Below the pieces are notes generated by a model. The model was given only the letters and a program-made list of their open reading frames with translations. It had not been told where the DNA came from and did no database searches. A stretch of 64,000 nucleotides of DNA, taken from contig CP070233.1 of NCBI GenBank assembly GCA_017355425.1, positions 3,513,501 through 3,577,500 of the forward strand. The letters are read 5' to 3'. Source of the DNA: Dolichospermum sp. DET69 (GTDB lineage: Bacteria; Cyanobacteriota; Cyanobacteriia; Cyanobacteriales; Nostocaceae). Positions 37,601 through 45,426 of this stretch are shown here, one piece after another (position 1 is the first letter of the stretch; each line of letters begins with the position of its first letter). The position numbers and the translations under genes are program-made.

Positions 37601-38301
37601 CTACGAAACACTACATTATTCTGGGATTAGGACCTATGGCATGAAATAACCTGAAGTTATTGTTGAACAGGTAACACTTGGTTAATATTTCAATTATTTT
37701 TTCCCGGTTTCAGGCGTTCACATCCAGAACCATTAAACGTAAGTCACGTTTACCCTCATGGGGGTGTCAACATTAGGTAAAGATTTTAAAATTTATTGTC
37801 TACTGTGTCCCATTAATGACACAACAAACAAAAGTCTAGTTAAGTAAAGTGGTAGTCAATAACTCAAAAAGCTGATCTGATTTGCTTTTTAGTTACTTTG
37901 AATAGTTTCTTTATTTACTACTTAATTAAGTTTACATCATTCTCTGCCTTCTGTCGGTTACATAAGTTACCAATTTTATTGAAAACAGGTCATCAAAAAC
38001 AGTTTATTTGGGATATGACAAAAATTACTCGCTGGTTTAGTCTAACAAGATGTAACGATGATGGAAAAGGAATAATTTGCTAATTTATAGCATCAAGGGA
38101 TACGGAACTATGAGTTAAATTGTGCATTGCCTAATGTACAATAATTAATTAAAACGCAAGTTGACAAATTGGGGTGCTATCTGCTAGAAGGTTCTAGAAT
38201 CTCACCTAAAAAAGCCGTAAAAAAACCAAAAAACTTTTGGAGATTTTTCCGGATTAGCCAAAAAATCTGCGATTATTGTTACACTGATTTCAATAAGCAC
38301 T

Positions 38302-38682
38302 ATGAATATTAAACTTGATCACAGCACTCCATGTCATTTAACTTCCTTCTTTAGCCTACTCATGAAAGAAGGTATTTCTCCCAATCAAATCGTTCTAGGC
38401 ATTGTTCAATTAGCCACAGAGACTCAGGAGTTAGAGGGGATGATGGCATCAGCAGATTGTTTACGGTTGCTACTGGTACTGATGCCAGCACAAGAATGTG
38501 CTAAAGGTGTTTCCGAATATATATCATCTTTAGCAGCAGAAGGTGTTACTACCTTAATGCTGTTAGATGCTCTGAGCCTAGCTTGCTATGTTTGTGGACA
38601 ATCAGATGAAGCTAACCTAGTTCACTTGACTTACAAGAGATTACAAGCTGATGCGATCATTTCCCAAATGCTTCGTGATTAA
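38302..38682 (+). CDS. Hypothetical protein
   Basis: A 126-residue helical protein with no recognised family: FSLLMKEGISPNQIVLGIVQ, DCLRLLLVLMPAQECAKG, EGVTTLMLLDALSLACYVCG, LVHLTYKRLQADAIISQML. Composition and codon use look normal for the neighbourhood, and it lacks a signal peptide or membrane segment. It is isolated on both sides by long spacers. Confidence 0.6.
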   Translation: MNIKLDHSTPCHLTSFFSLLMKEGISPNQIVLGIVQLATETQELEGMMASADCLRLLLVLMPAQECAKGVSEYISSLAAEGVTTLMLLDALSLACYVCGQSDEANLVHLTYKRLQADAIISQMLRD

Positions 38683-39141
38683 GAACTAAATTGTTAATTT
38701 TTCATCCTTTTTTACACAGTCTAACTATCTGCAAGTTAATTCATACTCGTACATGACAATTTTGTACTGAATATATCCGTTTGTTCATTAGCAAATCAGT
38801 CAGTTTAATTAATCTATATTTTCTCTGTGATTTTTAGTCAATGGCTGTTAGCTGTGGCTATGATTTGAATATTGCAATATTTCTCTTGAGTTTGATTGAC
38901 AGCACCGTATCTATCGCTTATAATCTGGTCTAGAAGTTTCTAGCGCTGGGGCAATCCCTACATCAATAACTTCTCAACTTTCTCTTTAACCCTGTTGATA
39001 TTCTATTAAAGCTGAAAACTAAAATAGATATCTGCCAAATTGCCAAAATATGAAATTATCGTCAAAAGATTTCGGGAATTTTATATTTTGCAAATGAAGC
39101 GAGCATTTGGTTTTCAGGAAAATATATTTTATATTATAAAG

Positions 39142-39178
39142 TAGAGACGTTCCATGGAACGTCTCTACGATTTTTTTC
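39142..39178. terminator. Perfect palindrome followed by T-run
   Basis: GTAGAGACGTTCCA with its exact complement TGGAACGTCTCTAC (28 bp), followed by ATTTTTTT on the plus strand. It works as a rho-independent-type terminator on the plus strand and is a dispersed repeat (related at 29413-29442 and 35931). Confidence 0.75.
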
Positions 39179-39213
39179 GGATATGTTTATTGCCAGAAAA
39201 TTTTTATTCCCAT

Positions 39214-39257
39214 TAAAAAACGCCTGGGAGTGTTGCCGTGTTTCCACCCCAGACGTT
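39214..39257. terminator. Bidirectional hairpin terminator
   Basis: AAAAAACGCCTGGGAGTG and CCACCCCAGACGTTTTTT form a long GC-rich stem with A-run and T-run flanks, so it can terminate from either direction. It is the likely end of the purH message (minus strand), with the heptamer array between. Confidence 0.7.
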
Positions 39258-39390
39258 TTTTAAACTTGCTCCTCACACACAAATATAATTTATCACTATT
39301 TCAGTTAATTGGCAAGTACCTTAGACAACTATTTTGAAAATTGTTTTTAACAGGGAACAGGGAACAGGTGACAGTGGGGCAAGAATTATT

Positions 39391-39643
39391 ACCAATGACC
39401 AATGACCAATGACCAATGACCAATGACCAATGACCAATGACCAATGACCAATGACCAATGACCAATGACCAATGACCAATGACCAATGACCAATGACCAA
39501 TGACCAATGACCAATGACCAATGACCAATGACCAATGACCAATGACCAATGACCAATGACCAATGACCAATGACCAATGACCAATGACCAATGACCAATG
39601 ACCAATGACCAATGACCAATGACTAATGACTAATGACTAATGT
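39391..39643. repeat. Heptamer array CCAATGA, about 33 copies
   Basis: Units of ACCAATG repeated about 33 times with almost no variation, then three degenerate GACTAATG units. The last CTA is the complement of the purH stop codon (TAG), so the array ends exactly at the gene. All three minus-strand frames stay open through it (VIGHWSL repeated), which is an artefact of the 7-bp unit. Confidence 0.97.
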
Positions 39644-41160
39644 AAAAAGTGGCGTACACCAGTCAGAACCATTAATAAACCCAGTTCATTAGCGGCTTTG
39701 ATAGAGTCTTTATCCCGGAGACTTCCTCCTGGTTGGATAACAGCAGTAATTCCGGCTGCTGCGGCTGCTCGGATGGTATCATCGAAGGGGAAAAAGCCGT
39801 CACTAGCGAGAAATGCTCCTTGGGCTTTTTCTCCAGCTTGTTCTAGGGCGATTTTTGTCGAACCGACGCGGTTCATTTGTCCAGCACCGACACCTAATGT
39901 AGTGCGATCGCTCGTAATTACGATAGCATTTGATTTAACGTGCTTGCAAACTTTCCAAGCAAATAGTAATTCTGCTAAGTCGCTGGAATTAGGTTGACGT
40001 TCGCTGACAACTTGCCATTGACTAGGATCAGCAATGATATCATCAGCGGATTGGACTAAAAATCCACCAGCGATCGCTTTCACAGTTTCTTTAGGTCCAG
40101 TCAACAAGTCTGGTAAAATCAAAACGCGGACATTGCCTTTTCTAGTTAAAATTTCTTGGGCTTCCTCGTCACAACCAGGAGCAACCACACATTCTAAAAA
40201 TGTCTTTGTTAATTCATTCGCTGTGTCTGCATCAATCGGCCGATTTAAGGCAACAATTCCCCCAAAAGCCGAGGTAGAATCAGCATTAAAAGCTTTTTGA
40301 TAAGCGTTAAAAATGTTTGGTGCTTCCGCAGTGCCACAGGGATTAGTATGTTTGATAATTGTAGCTGCGGGACTGTCGGTAAATTCAGCAATGATGCGGC
40401 GTGCAGCTTCTAAATCTACCAAATTATTATAGCTGAGTTCCTTCCCTTGTAACTTTATCGCTGCTGCCCAACCAGTGGCCTTATTTCCAGTTTGATACCA
40501 TGCTGCGGGTTGGTGAGGATTTTCCCCATAACGCAAAGATTGGATTTGTGTACCAGAAATAGTAAATTCTTCTGTTTGTGTGCCAGCTAAATAGGCAGCG
40601 ATTGCATTATCATAACTAGCAGTATGCAAAAATCCCTTTAACGCGCATTTTTGGCGGAATTCTAAAGATGCTGACCCATTTTGGCGTAATTCTTGCAAAT
40701 ACTCACCATATTGCTCAGGATTACATAATACTGTTAAATGGGCGTAATTTTTTGATGAAGCCCTTAACATTGCAGGGCCACCAATATCAATCTGTTCCAC
40801 CGCGTCAGCTAAGGTAACACCTGGTTTCGCAATGGTTTCCTCAAAAGGATAAAGATTCACCACTACCAAATCAATCGCCCGAATTTGATTATCTGCCAAA
40901 TCTGCGACATCTTGCTCTACATCTCGCCGTGCTAGAATACCGCCATGAATGCGGGGATGAAGAGTTTTCACCCGACCGCCTAAAATTTCCGGTGAACCTG
41001 TATAATCAGAAACTTTTGTAACTGGTATTCCTGCATCTTTCAGGGTTTTGGCTGTTCCCCCACTGCTGATGATATCAAAGCCAAATTCCTCAACTAAACT
41101 CCGGGCTAAATCAATTATACCAGTTTTATTAGATACACTCAGTAGGGCTAAACGCGCCAT
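39637..41160 (-). CDS. purH: Bifunctional AICAR transformylase / IMP cyclohydrolase
   Basis: The last two steps of purine synthesis to IMP. The 507-residue protein has the N-terminal cyclohydrolase domain (ALLSVSNKTGIIDLARSLVE, SGGTAKTLKDAGIPV, GGRVKTLHPRIHGGIL, DIGGPAMLRASSKN) and the C-terminal transformylase (GENPHQPAAWY, ATIIKHTNPCGTA, AFGGIVALNRP, QMNRVGSTKIAL, FPFDDTIRAAAAAGITA). Length and motifs are complete. Its stop codon lies inside a heptamer repeat. Confidence 0.97.
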   Translation of the reverse strand: MARLALLSVSNKTGIIDLARSLVEEFGFDIISSGGTAKTLKDAGIPVTKVSDYTGSPEILGGRVKTLHPRIHGGILARRDVEQDVADLADNQIRAIDLVVVNLYPFEETIAKPGVTLADAVEQIDIGGPAMLRASSKNYAHLTVLCNPEQYGEYLQELRQNGSASLEFRQKCALKGFLHTASYDNAIAAYLAGTQTEEFTISGTQIQSLRYGENPHQPAAWYQTGNKATGWAAAIKLQGKELSYNNLVDLEAARRIIAEFTDSPAATIIKHTNPCGTAEAPNIFNAYQKAFNADSTSAFGGIVALNRPIDADTANELTKTFLECVVAPGCDEEAQEILTRKGNVRVLILPDLLTGPKETVKAIAGGFLVQSADDIIADPSQWQVVSERQPNSSDLAELLFAWKVCKHVKSNAIVITSDRTTLGVGAGQMNRVGSTKIALEQAGEKAQGAFLASDGFFPFDDTIRAAAAAGITAVIQPGGSLRDKDSIKAANELGLLMVLTGVRHFLH

Positions 41161-41225
41161 AATTCCCCAAATTCCTTTGGACTAAATTGCTTTCGTGAAG
41201 AATATTCTACCGAAAGTATGGTCAG

Positions 41226-41284
41226 ATTGGTGACATACTCCACACACTCCCCTTCGGGTGAGTGTGGGCTTCTCAACGACTCCT
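41226..41284 (-). mobile_element. Right end of the TnpB element
   Basis: Just downstream of the tnpB stop, the minus strand reads GAGGAGTCGTTGAGAAGCCC, then a hairpin CCACACTC-ACCCGAAGGG-GAGTGTGTGG, then AGTATGTCAC. A subterminal hairpin and AGTATGTCAC-type end are typical of IS200/IS605-family right ends in cyanobacteria and also where the TnpB guide RNA is encoded. The right edge of the guide would be set by the sequence following about 41226. Confidence 0.6.
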
Positions 41285-42460
41285 CTATGAGGACATTGAT
41301 TGAGCTTTGGGGGCGTGTGTCCCACGCGCCTTTATATTTATAGCCGCATTTAGATCCCGACACAAGCTGACCTTACAATTAGGGCAATTGTGCGTTCTTT
41401 CTGATAGCGGCTTTTTGACTTTGTGACTGCAATTAGAACATTCTTGGCTCGTACCGTTTGGATTTACAGCTATCACTTTCAAACCAGCATTTTCGGCTTT
41501 GTTTGAAAGTATAGTAATGAACTGTCCCCATCCAGCATCGTTAATACTTTTTGCCAATTTTGTTTTAGCAAGTCCTTTTATATTCAATTTTTCAACAACT
41601 ACTACATCGTACTTTTTGAGCAGATTATTAGCAGTTTTAAAGTGAAAATCTTTTCTAGTATCACCAACTTTTTTGTGCTGCTTACTTAGTTTTTTAATAG
41701 CTTTTTTACGGCGATTAGAACCTTTCTTTCTACGAGAAACACGACGTTGAGCAGATTTTAATTTACGTTCAGCTTTACGCAAAAACTTAGGGGCTGCAAT
41801 TCTTTCATCGTCTGAGGTGACAATAAAATCAATTAACCCGACATCAATACCAACAGTATTATTAGCATTAAAATCAGGTTTAATCGTGGGAACTATCTTG
41901 TCGTCAAGGCTTAGAGTCACATAATACCCGTCTGCTTTTTTGGTGACAGACACAGTTTTAATATCAAAACCATCGGGTATTTGCCGATGAACAATTACTT
42001 TTATATCTCCTATTTTTGACAGTGTAATTCTGTTATTAATAAAGTGATGTTGTTTAAATTGGGGAAAAGTAAATGTTTTGTATTGCCCTGCACTTTTCAA
42101 TCTAGGTCTACCCGACTTTTTCCCATTAGCATCACATTTTAACCATCGATCAAAAGCTAATTCAACCTTTTTTGGAACTTCCTGTAGCACCTGAGAATGA
42201 ATTTCTTTGTACCAAGGACGGTCTTCTTTAAGTTGAATTAATGATGCTTGCTGACTAAAGCGGTTAGGCTTATCTTTTAGTTCTGGTAAATAACAAACAA
42301 GAATGGAACATCTATCAATAGGAGAACGGTTTTGTTCGTACCAGTGGAAGCGTTGAGCCAGTTGATAATTATACTGATGCCGCAGCATATCTAGTGTTTT
42401 ATCAATTTTTTCTGCTTGCTCTTTTGTTGGTTTTAATCGGTACTGATAAGATGTTCTCAT
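41285..42460 (-). CDS. tnpB: TnpB, RNA-guided nuclease of an IS200/IS605-type element
   Basis: A 391-residue TnpB from the Met of MRTSYQYRLKPTKEQAEKI, preceded by AAAGGAAA; a longer frame upstream lacks such a site. RuvC residues: GIDVGLIDFIVTS (Asp, about 203), VVVEKLNIKGLAK (Glu, about 286), CRDLNAAINIKARG (Asp, about 371). The zinc finger is CSNC...CPNC. All catalytic residues are present. No tnpA is near, so it is a solo tnpB element. The guide RNA would be at the 3' end. Confidence 0.95.
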   Translation of the reverse strand: MRTSYQYRLKPTKEQAEKIDKTLDMLRHQYNYQLAQRFHWYEQNRSPIDRCSILVCYLPELKDKPNRFSQQASLIQLKEDRPWYKEIHSQVLQEVPKKVELAFDRWLKCDANGKKSGRPRLKSAGQYKTFTFPQFKQHHFINNRITLSKIGDIKVIVHRQIPDGFDIKTVSVTKKADGYYVTLSLDDKIVPTIKPDFNANNTVGIDVGLIDFIVTSDDERIAAPKFLRKAERKLKSAQRRVSRRKKGSNRRKKAIKKLSKQHKKVGDTRKDFHFKTANNLLKKYDVVVVEKLNIKGLAKTKLAKSINDAGWGQFITILSNKAENAGLKVIAVNPNGTSQECSNCSHKVKKPLSERTHNCPNCKVSLCRDLNAAINIKARGTHAPKAQSMSS

Positions 42461-42522
42461 TTTTTTGTTTCCTTTCGACCTGTTTTTATGATAGCATAAA
42501 GGATAGCCATTAACCACCCTTT

Positions 42523-42687
42523 ATGAAAAATAAAAGATTAAGCCTAAGAATCAGTGAAAGAAGAATGCGAGTATTGCAAACTTACGCCGCAGCCAAAGAT
42601 AAAACTATTACGTCCTTAGTCGAAGATTGGATAGATTCTCTTAAATCAGAAAATGTTCATTCGTCATTGACCAACGATCCTGATTGA
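42523..42687 (+). CDS. Small ribbon-helix-helix-type protein divergent from tnpB
   Basis: A 54-residue frame starting MKNKRLSLRISERRMRVLQT and ending NVHSSLTNDPD. The pattern (short basic beta-strand, RISERRMRVLQTYA helix, KTITSLVEDWIDSL helix) is a ribbon-helix-helix DNA-binding fold of the CopG/Arc type. It runs divergently from tnpB, 62 bp apart, a place where such a protein could regulate the element. Confidence 0.7.
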   Translation: MKNKRLSLRISERRMRVLQTYAAAKDKTITSLVEDWIDSLKSENVHSSLTNDPD

Positions 42688-42808
42688 AATGCGTTCAATT
42701 TCGCCCGTTGGGCAATTCCTCACTCACGCGCATTCATCCCACACTCCGGTATAGTGAGATGTGGGACTTCTGCTGTTTGTGTTAAAGCTCCCGACTCTAA
42801 TAGAGGGA

Positions 42809-42968
42809 TTTGGGGGACAAGGCAGACAAGGTGACAAGGGAGGAAAACCGGACAAGAAAGGGATGATTGGTCATAAAAAAAACCATAAATTGAGTATTTT
42901 GTGGACAAAATCCTCCTTGTCTTCCCGGTCTTGCCTTTACAGAGAATATTAAAAACCTATACTGTCAG
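42809..42968 (-). mobile_element. MITE with CTGACAGGTGTAGG ends (truncated copy 3)
   Basis: Inverted relative to copies 1 and 2. It keeps the left-type terminus (AAAAACCTATACTGTCAG at 42951-42968) and the body (GGGGGACAAGGCAGACAAGG, TTGTGGACAAAATCC) but lacks the opposite terminal 35-50 bp. Confidence 0.75.
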
Positions 42969-43059
42969 ATAAAGGGACGGAGATTTTTGCTTCAATGACC
43001 AACCTTATATAAACAATACCTATATATTTGCCCAATAAGTATCATATTTTTATATTCTT

Positions 43060-43289
43060 AGAGATTTAAACGCTGATCATCAGATCCAAATTACGGTAAA
43101 TGCTCATATTGTCAATTAGGCAGAAGCTTTATGTATTATTGCCGCATAAATAATCTTTATCATAACAATAAAAATTTCTAGAGATTTAAACGCTGATCAT
43201 CAGATCCAAATTACGGTAAATGCTGATATTGTCAATTAGGCAGAAGCTTTATGTATTATTGCCGAATAAATAACCTTTATCATAACAAA
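43060..43289 (+). repeat. Two direct 120-bp repeats upstream of amt
   Basis: GAGATTTAAACGCTGATCAT at 43061 and again at 43181; the 112-bp shared block (to TTTATCATAACAA) is almost identical apart from single changes (GCTCATATTG/GCTGATATTG, GCCGCATAA/GCCGAATAA, AATCTTTATC/AACCTTTATC). It lies 170-400 bp before the amt start, so it may be a duplicated regulatory region. Confidence 0.85.
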
Positions 43290-43290
43290 T

Positions 43291-43322
43291 AAAAAGCTTT
43301 TTCTCTGTAGAAAAAGCTTTTG
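43291..43322 (+). promoter_or_regulatory. Hairpin in the amt leader
   Basis: AAAAAGCTTTTTCT and AGAAAAAGCTTTTT pair around CTGT. It lies about 130 bp upstream of the amt start, at the end of the second direct repeat, and could act as an attenuator or a terminator of an upstream transcript. I found no convincing GTA-N8-TAC NtcA site nearby. Confidence 0.45.
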
Positions 43323-43455
43323 AGTTGTTTAGAATAGGTAGTTTATTGACACTATGGGGTAGTAGATTTTCTGAGTTATTTCTAGATCACCCTCTCACTC
43401 GGTTCTTCACATTCATACAAAACTAATTACAGCTTTTCTAGCAGGAAAAACAGCA

Positions 43456-44913
43456 ATGAATAAGCAGATTCGTCCCTTTTATCGCCTTCTAGCACTAGCT
43501 ATAGGTTCGATGGTTCTGGCAATTTTTGCCCCCACAGTTGTCCAGGCAGCAGATCCTGTGACACTGGAATCATTAGATGCAACAACTAAACAATTACAAA
43601 TTTCCATTGATACTACCTGGGTACTACTCACAGGCTTTTTAGTATTCTTCATGCAAACTGGTTTTTCTATGTTAGAAGCGGGTTTGCTGCGCCAAAGAGG
43701 TGTAGTAAACGCCCTATTAGAAAACTTTATTGATGCGGCTGTCACCATTCTCATCTGGTGGGGTGTAGGATTTGGCATTGCCTTTGGCACAAGTGCTGGT
43801 GGATTCATTGGTACAGACACTTTTTTCTTGAGTCAATTACCAACTAATGGTGTTTTTACCAATGGTGGTTTACCAGGAATAGCTTCTGGACTCAATGCCT
43901 ATACTTTGTTCTTCTTTCAGTTTGCCTTTGCGGCTACAGCCAGTACAATTACCACTGGGGCAATGGCTGGGAGAACAGACTTTATTGGTGATTTAATTTA
44001 CAGTGCTGTTATGGCTGCATTCAGCTATCCCGTGGTTGTGCATTGGGTATGGAATTCCAGTGGTTGGTTAGCGAAAATTGGTTTTCATGACTTTGCTGGT
44101 AGTGCCGTAGTTCACACTGTTGGCGGTTGGACAGCCTTAGTAGGCGCTTATTTACTCGGACCCCGGCCTGGACGGACTCCTTGGGGACAAATTCCTCCTG
44201 CCCATAACTTAGGTTTAGCAGCTTTGGGAACAATGATTCTCTGGTATGGCTGGTATGGCTTTAACCCCGGTTCAACTCTGGGTACTGGTAGTCCTGGGTT
44301 AATTGGTTTGATTACCCTGAATACTACTCTTGGTGCTGGTGCTGGGGCATTATCAGCAATATTTTATCAATATACACGTTCCCATAAATGGGATTTAGTC
44401 TATTGTCTGAATGGTTCTTTGGCAGGACTGGTAGGGGTTACAGCAGGTTGCGCTTTTGTCGCACCTTGGGCTGCGGTTGTGATTGGTTTAACTGGCGGGA
44501 TTTTAGTAGTTTTAGGCATTGATATTATTGAATCATGCAAAATTGATGACCCCGTGGGAGCATTTGCTGTTCATGGTATTAATGGCATGATGGGTACATT
44601 GGCAGTTGGCTTTTTAGGTCAATCAGAATTGACTTTAAACAAAAAAGCTGGACTGTTATTAGGGGGTGGTTTTGATTTACTGGGTGTGCAAATTTTAGGT
44701 GTAGTTGCAATATCAGTTTTTACTATTACTTTTGCCCTAGCAATGTTCTCTGGACTTAATGCCATTGGTAGACTGCGTGTTAATCCTGAAGCTGATCAAA
44801 TCGGGATTGATAACTATGAACATGGTGCAACTGTATGGCCTGATGTCTATGCAGTTGAGGAGTTTGTAGAGGAAGAAAAAAGCCACTCTAAAAATCCTCA
44901 AACAAGTCTGTAG
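43456..44913 (+). CDS. amt: Ammonium transporter (Amt family)
   Basis: A 485-residue integral membrane ammonium channel. It starts with a signal-like segment (LLALAIGSMVLAIFAPTVVQ), then the 11 typical membrane segments. Marks: WVLLTGFLVFFMQTGFSMLE, AVVHTVGGWTALVGAYLLG, AFAVHGINGMMGTLAVG with its pore His, and YGWYGFNPGSTLG. It is followed by no glnK/glnB gene on the same strand. It ends with an acidic tail (EEFVEEEKSH). Confidence 0.95.
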   Translation: MNKQIRPFYRLLALAIGSMVLAIFAPTVVQAADPVTLESLDATTKQLQISIDTTWVLLTGFLVFFMQTGFSMLEAGLLRQRGVVNALLENFIDAAVTILIWWGVGFGIAFGTSAGGFIGTDTFFLSQLPTNGVFTNGGLPGIASGLNAYTLFFFQFAFAATASTITTGAMAGRTDFIGDLIYSAVMAAFSYPVVVHWVWNSSGWLAKIGFHDFAGSAVVHTVGGWTALVGAYLLGPRPGRTPWGQIPPAHNLGLAALGTMILWYGWYGFNPGSTLGTGSPGLIGLITLNTTLGAGAGALSAIFYQYTRSHKWDLVYCLNGSLAGLVGVTAGCAFVAPWAAVVIGLTGGILVVLGIDIIESCKIDDPVGAFAVHGINGMMGTLAVGFLGQSELTLNKKAGLLLGGGFDLLGVQILGVVAISVFTITFALAMFSGLNAIGRLRVNPEADQIGIDNYEHGATVWPDVYAVEEFVEEEKSHSKNPQTSL

Positions 44914-45009
44914 GGTTTGGGAAATCAGTTGTTGGTGGGTTAGCTTGCACCTTAACCCACCCTCGTCGAACACAAAAACGCTAACCGAAAAAAAAGTTAC
45001 TTTAGGGTA

Positions 45010-45075
45010 TTGACAAAAATTTTTCGGTGTGTTATCGTAAAGTTGATAAGGAAGAACTATTTAATAATAACTAAA
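45010..45075 (+). promoter_or_regulatory. Orphan promoter resembling that of the O-methyltransferase
   Basis: TTGACA (45010-45015), 17 bp, then TATCGT (45033-45038), then GATAAGGAAGAACTAT. It matches the block at 62562-62638 before the O-methyltransferase gene. Here no gene follows in this orientation; the downstream part is replaced by a repeat. It is probably a leftover of a duplicated promoter. Confidence 0.6.
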
Positions 45076-45096
45076 TAACTAGATCCCCGACTTCTT

Positions 45097-45404
45097 TAAG
45101 ATGATGTTTTAAAAGTTTTCAAAGTATAAATTAACCCCTCTTGTAAACCTCTCCCCTATAAGGAGAGAGGCTTTAAAATCCCCATTCCCTTGTAGGGAAG
45201 GGGGGTTAGGTTCAAGGTGTAAATTAACCCCTCTTGTAAACCTCTCCCCTATAAGGAGAGAGGCTTTAAAATCCCCATTCCCTTGTAGGGAAGGGGGGTA
45301 GGGGGGTTAGGTTTTTGGAGATTGTTGGTTTTATTTAATACTTTATGGCTAACGCCACGCTATGCCTCCGGCACACTTCGTGAACGCTATCAAACACCCT
45401 CTAA
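45097..45404. mobile_element. MITE-like element with TAAGAGG ends (copy M3), split into a palindrome
   Basis: Its interior matches M1 (GGTTTTTGGAGATTGTTGGT, TTTTATTTAATACTTT) in inverted orientation, with an extra tandem duplication of a 93-bp block (first at 45128, second at 45221). It has divided the palindrome AGATCCCCGACTTCTT / AAGAAGTTGGGGATCT into outer arms at 45081 and 45418. Confidence 0.75.
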
Positions 45405-45426
45405 GAAGTTGGGGATCTAAATTCTA

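Larger units (their letters stand above)
37185..38301. other. 1.1-kb intergenic region with RNA-like structure
   Basis: No convincing gene here. It contains a conserved element (37378-37551), a hairpin (37572-37600), a further hairpin-rich block to about 37780, and AT-rich leader sequence before the 38302 gene. A TTGACA at about 38160 with AT-rich sequence downstream is a weak promoter candidate. Confidence 0.55.
38683..39390. other. Spacer with strong hairpins
   Basis: It has two prominent hairpins at 39142-39178 and 39214-39257, and otherwise AT-rich DNA without a gene. Confidence 0.5.
42688..43455. other. 768-bp region upstream of amt
   Basis: It contains a hairpin pair (TCCCACACTC...GATGTGGGA, about 42738-42772), a truncated MITE (42809-42968), two 120-bp direct repeats (43060-43289), and a hairpin (43291-43322). 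No gene was found. Confidence 0.6.
44914..45426. other. 513-bp repeat-rich region between convergent genes
   Basis: It contains a GGTGGGTTAG/CTAACCCACC hairpin (44935-44962), an orphan promoter-like block (45010-45075), a palindrome split by an element (45081-45418) and the element itself (45097-45404). Confidence 0.65.

Noticed and set aside
37898-38083. 61-residue plus-strand frame in the 37-38 kb spacer
   Set aside because: No ribosome-binding site, unusual composition and no similarity recognised; it lies in the leader of the 38302 gene.
39263-39290. GCTCCTCACACA, close to the Yfr1 small RNA core ACTCCTCACAC
   Set aside because: Only 10 of 11 bases match. A hairpin lies before it, but no second hairpin or terminator follows, and the location differs from known Yfr1 loci.
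39301-39619. Open frames VIGHWSLVIGHWSL in all three minus frames
   Set aside because: The 7-bp unit has no stop in any frame; this is the heptamer array, not a gene.
43290-43455. NtcA-binding site upstream of amt
   Set aside because: No GTA-N8-TAC with a correctly spaced -10 box is present in the sequence I read.
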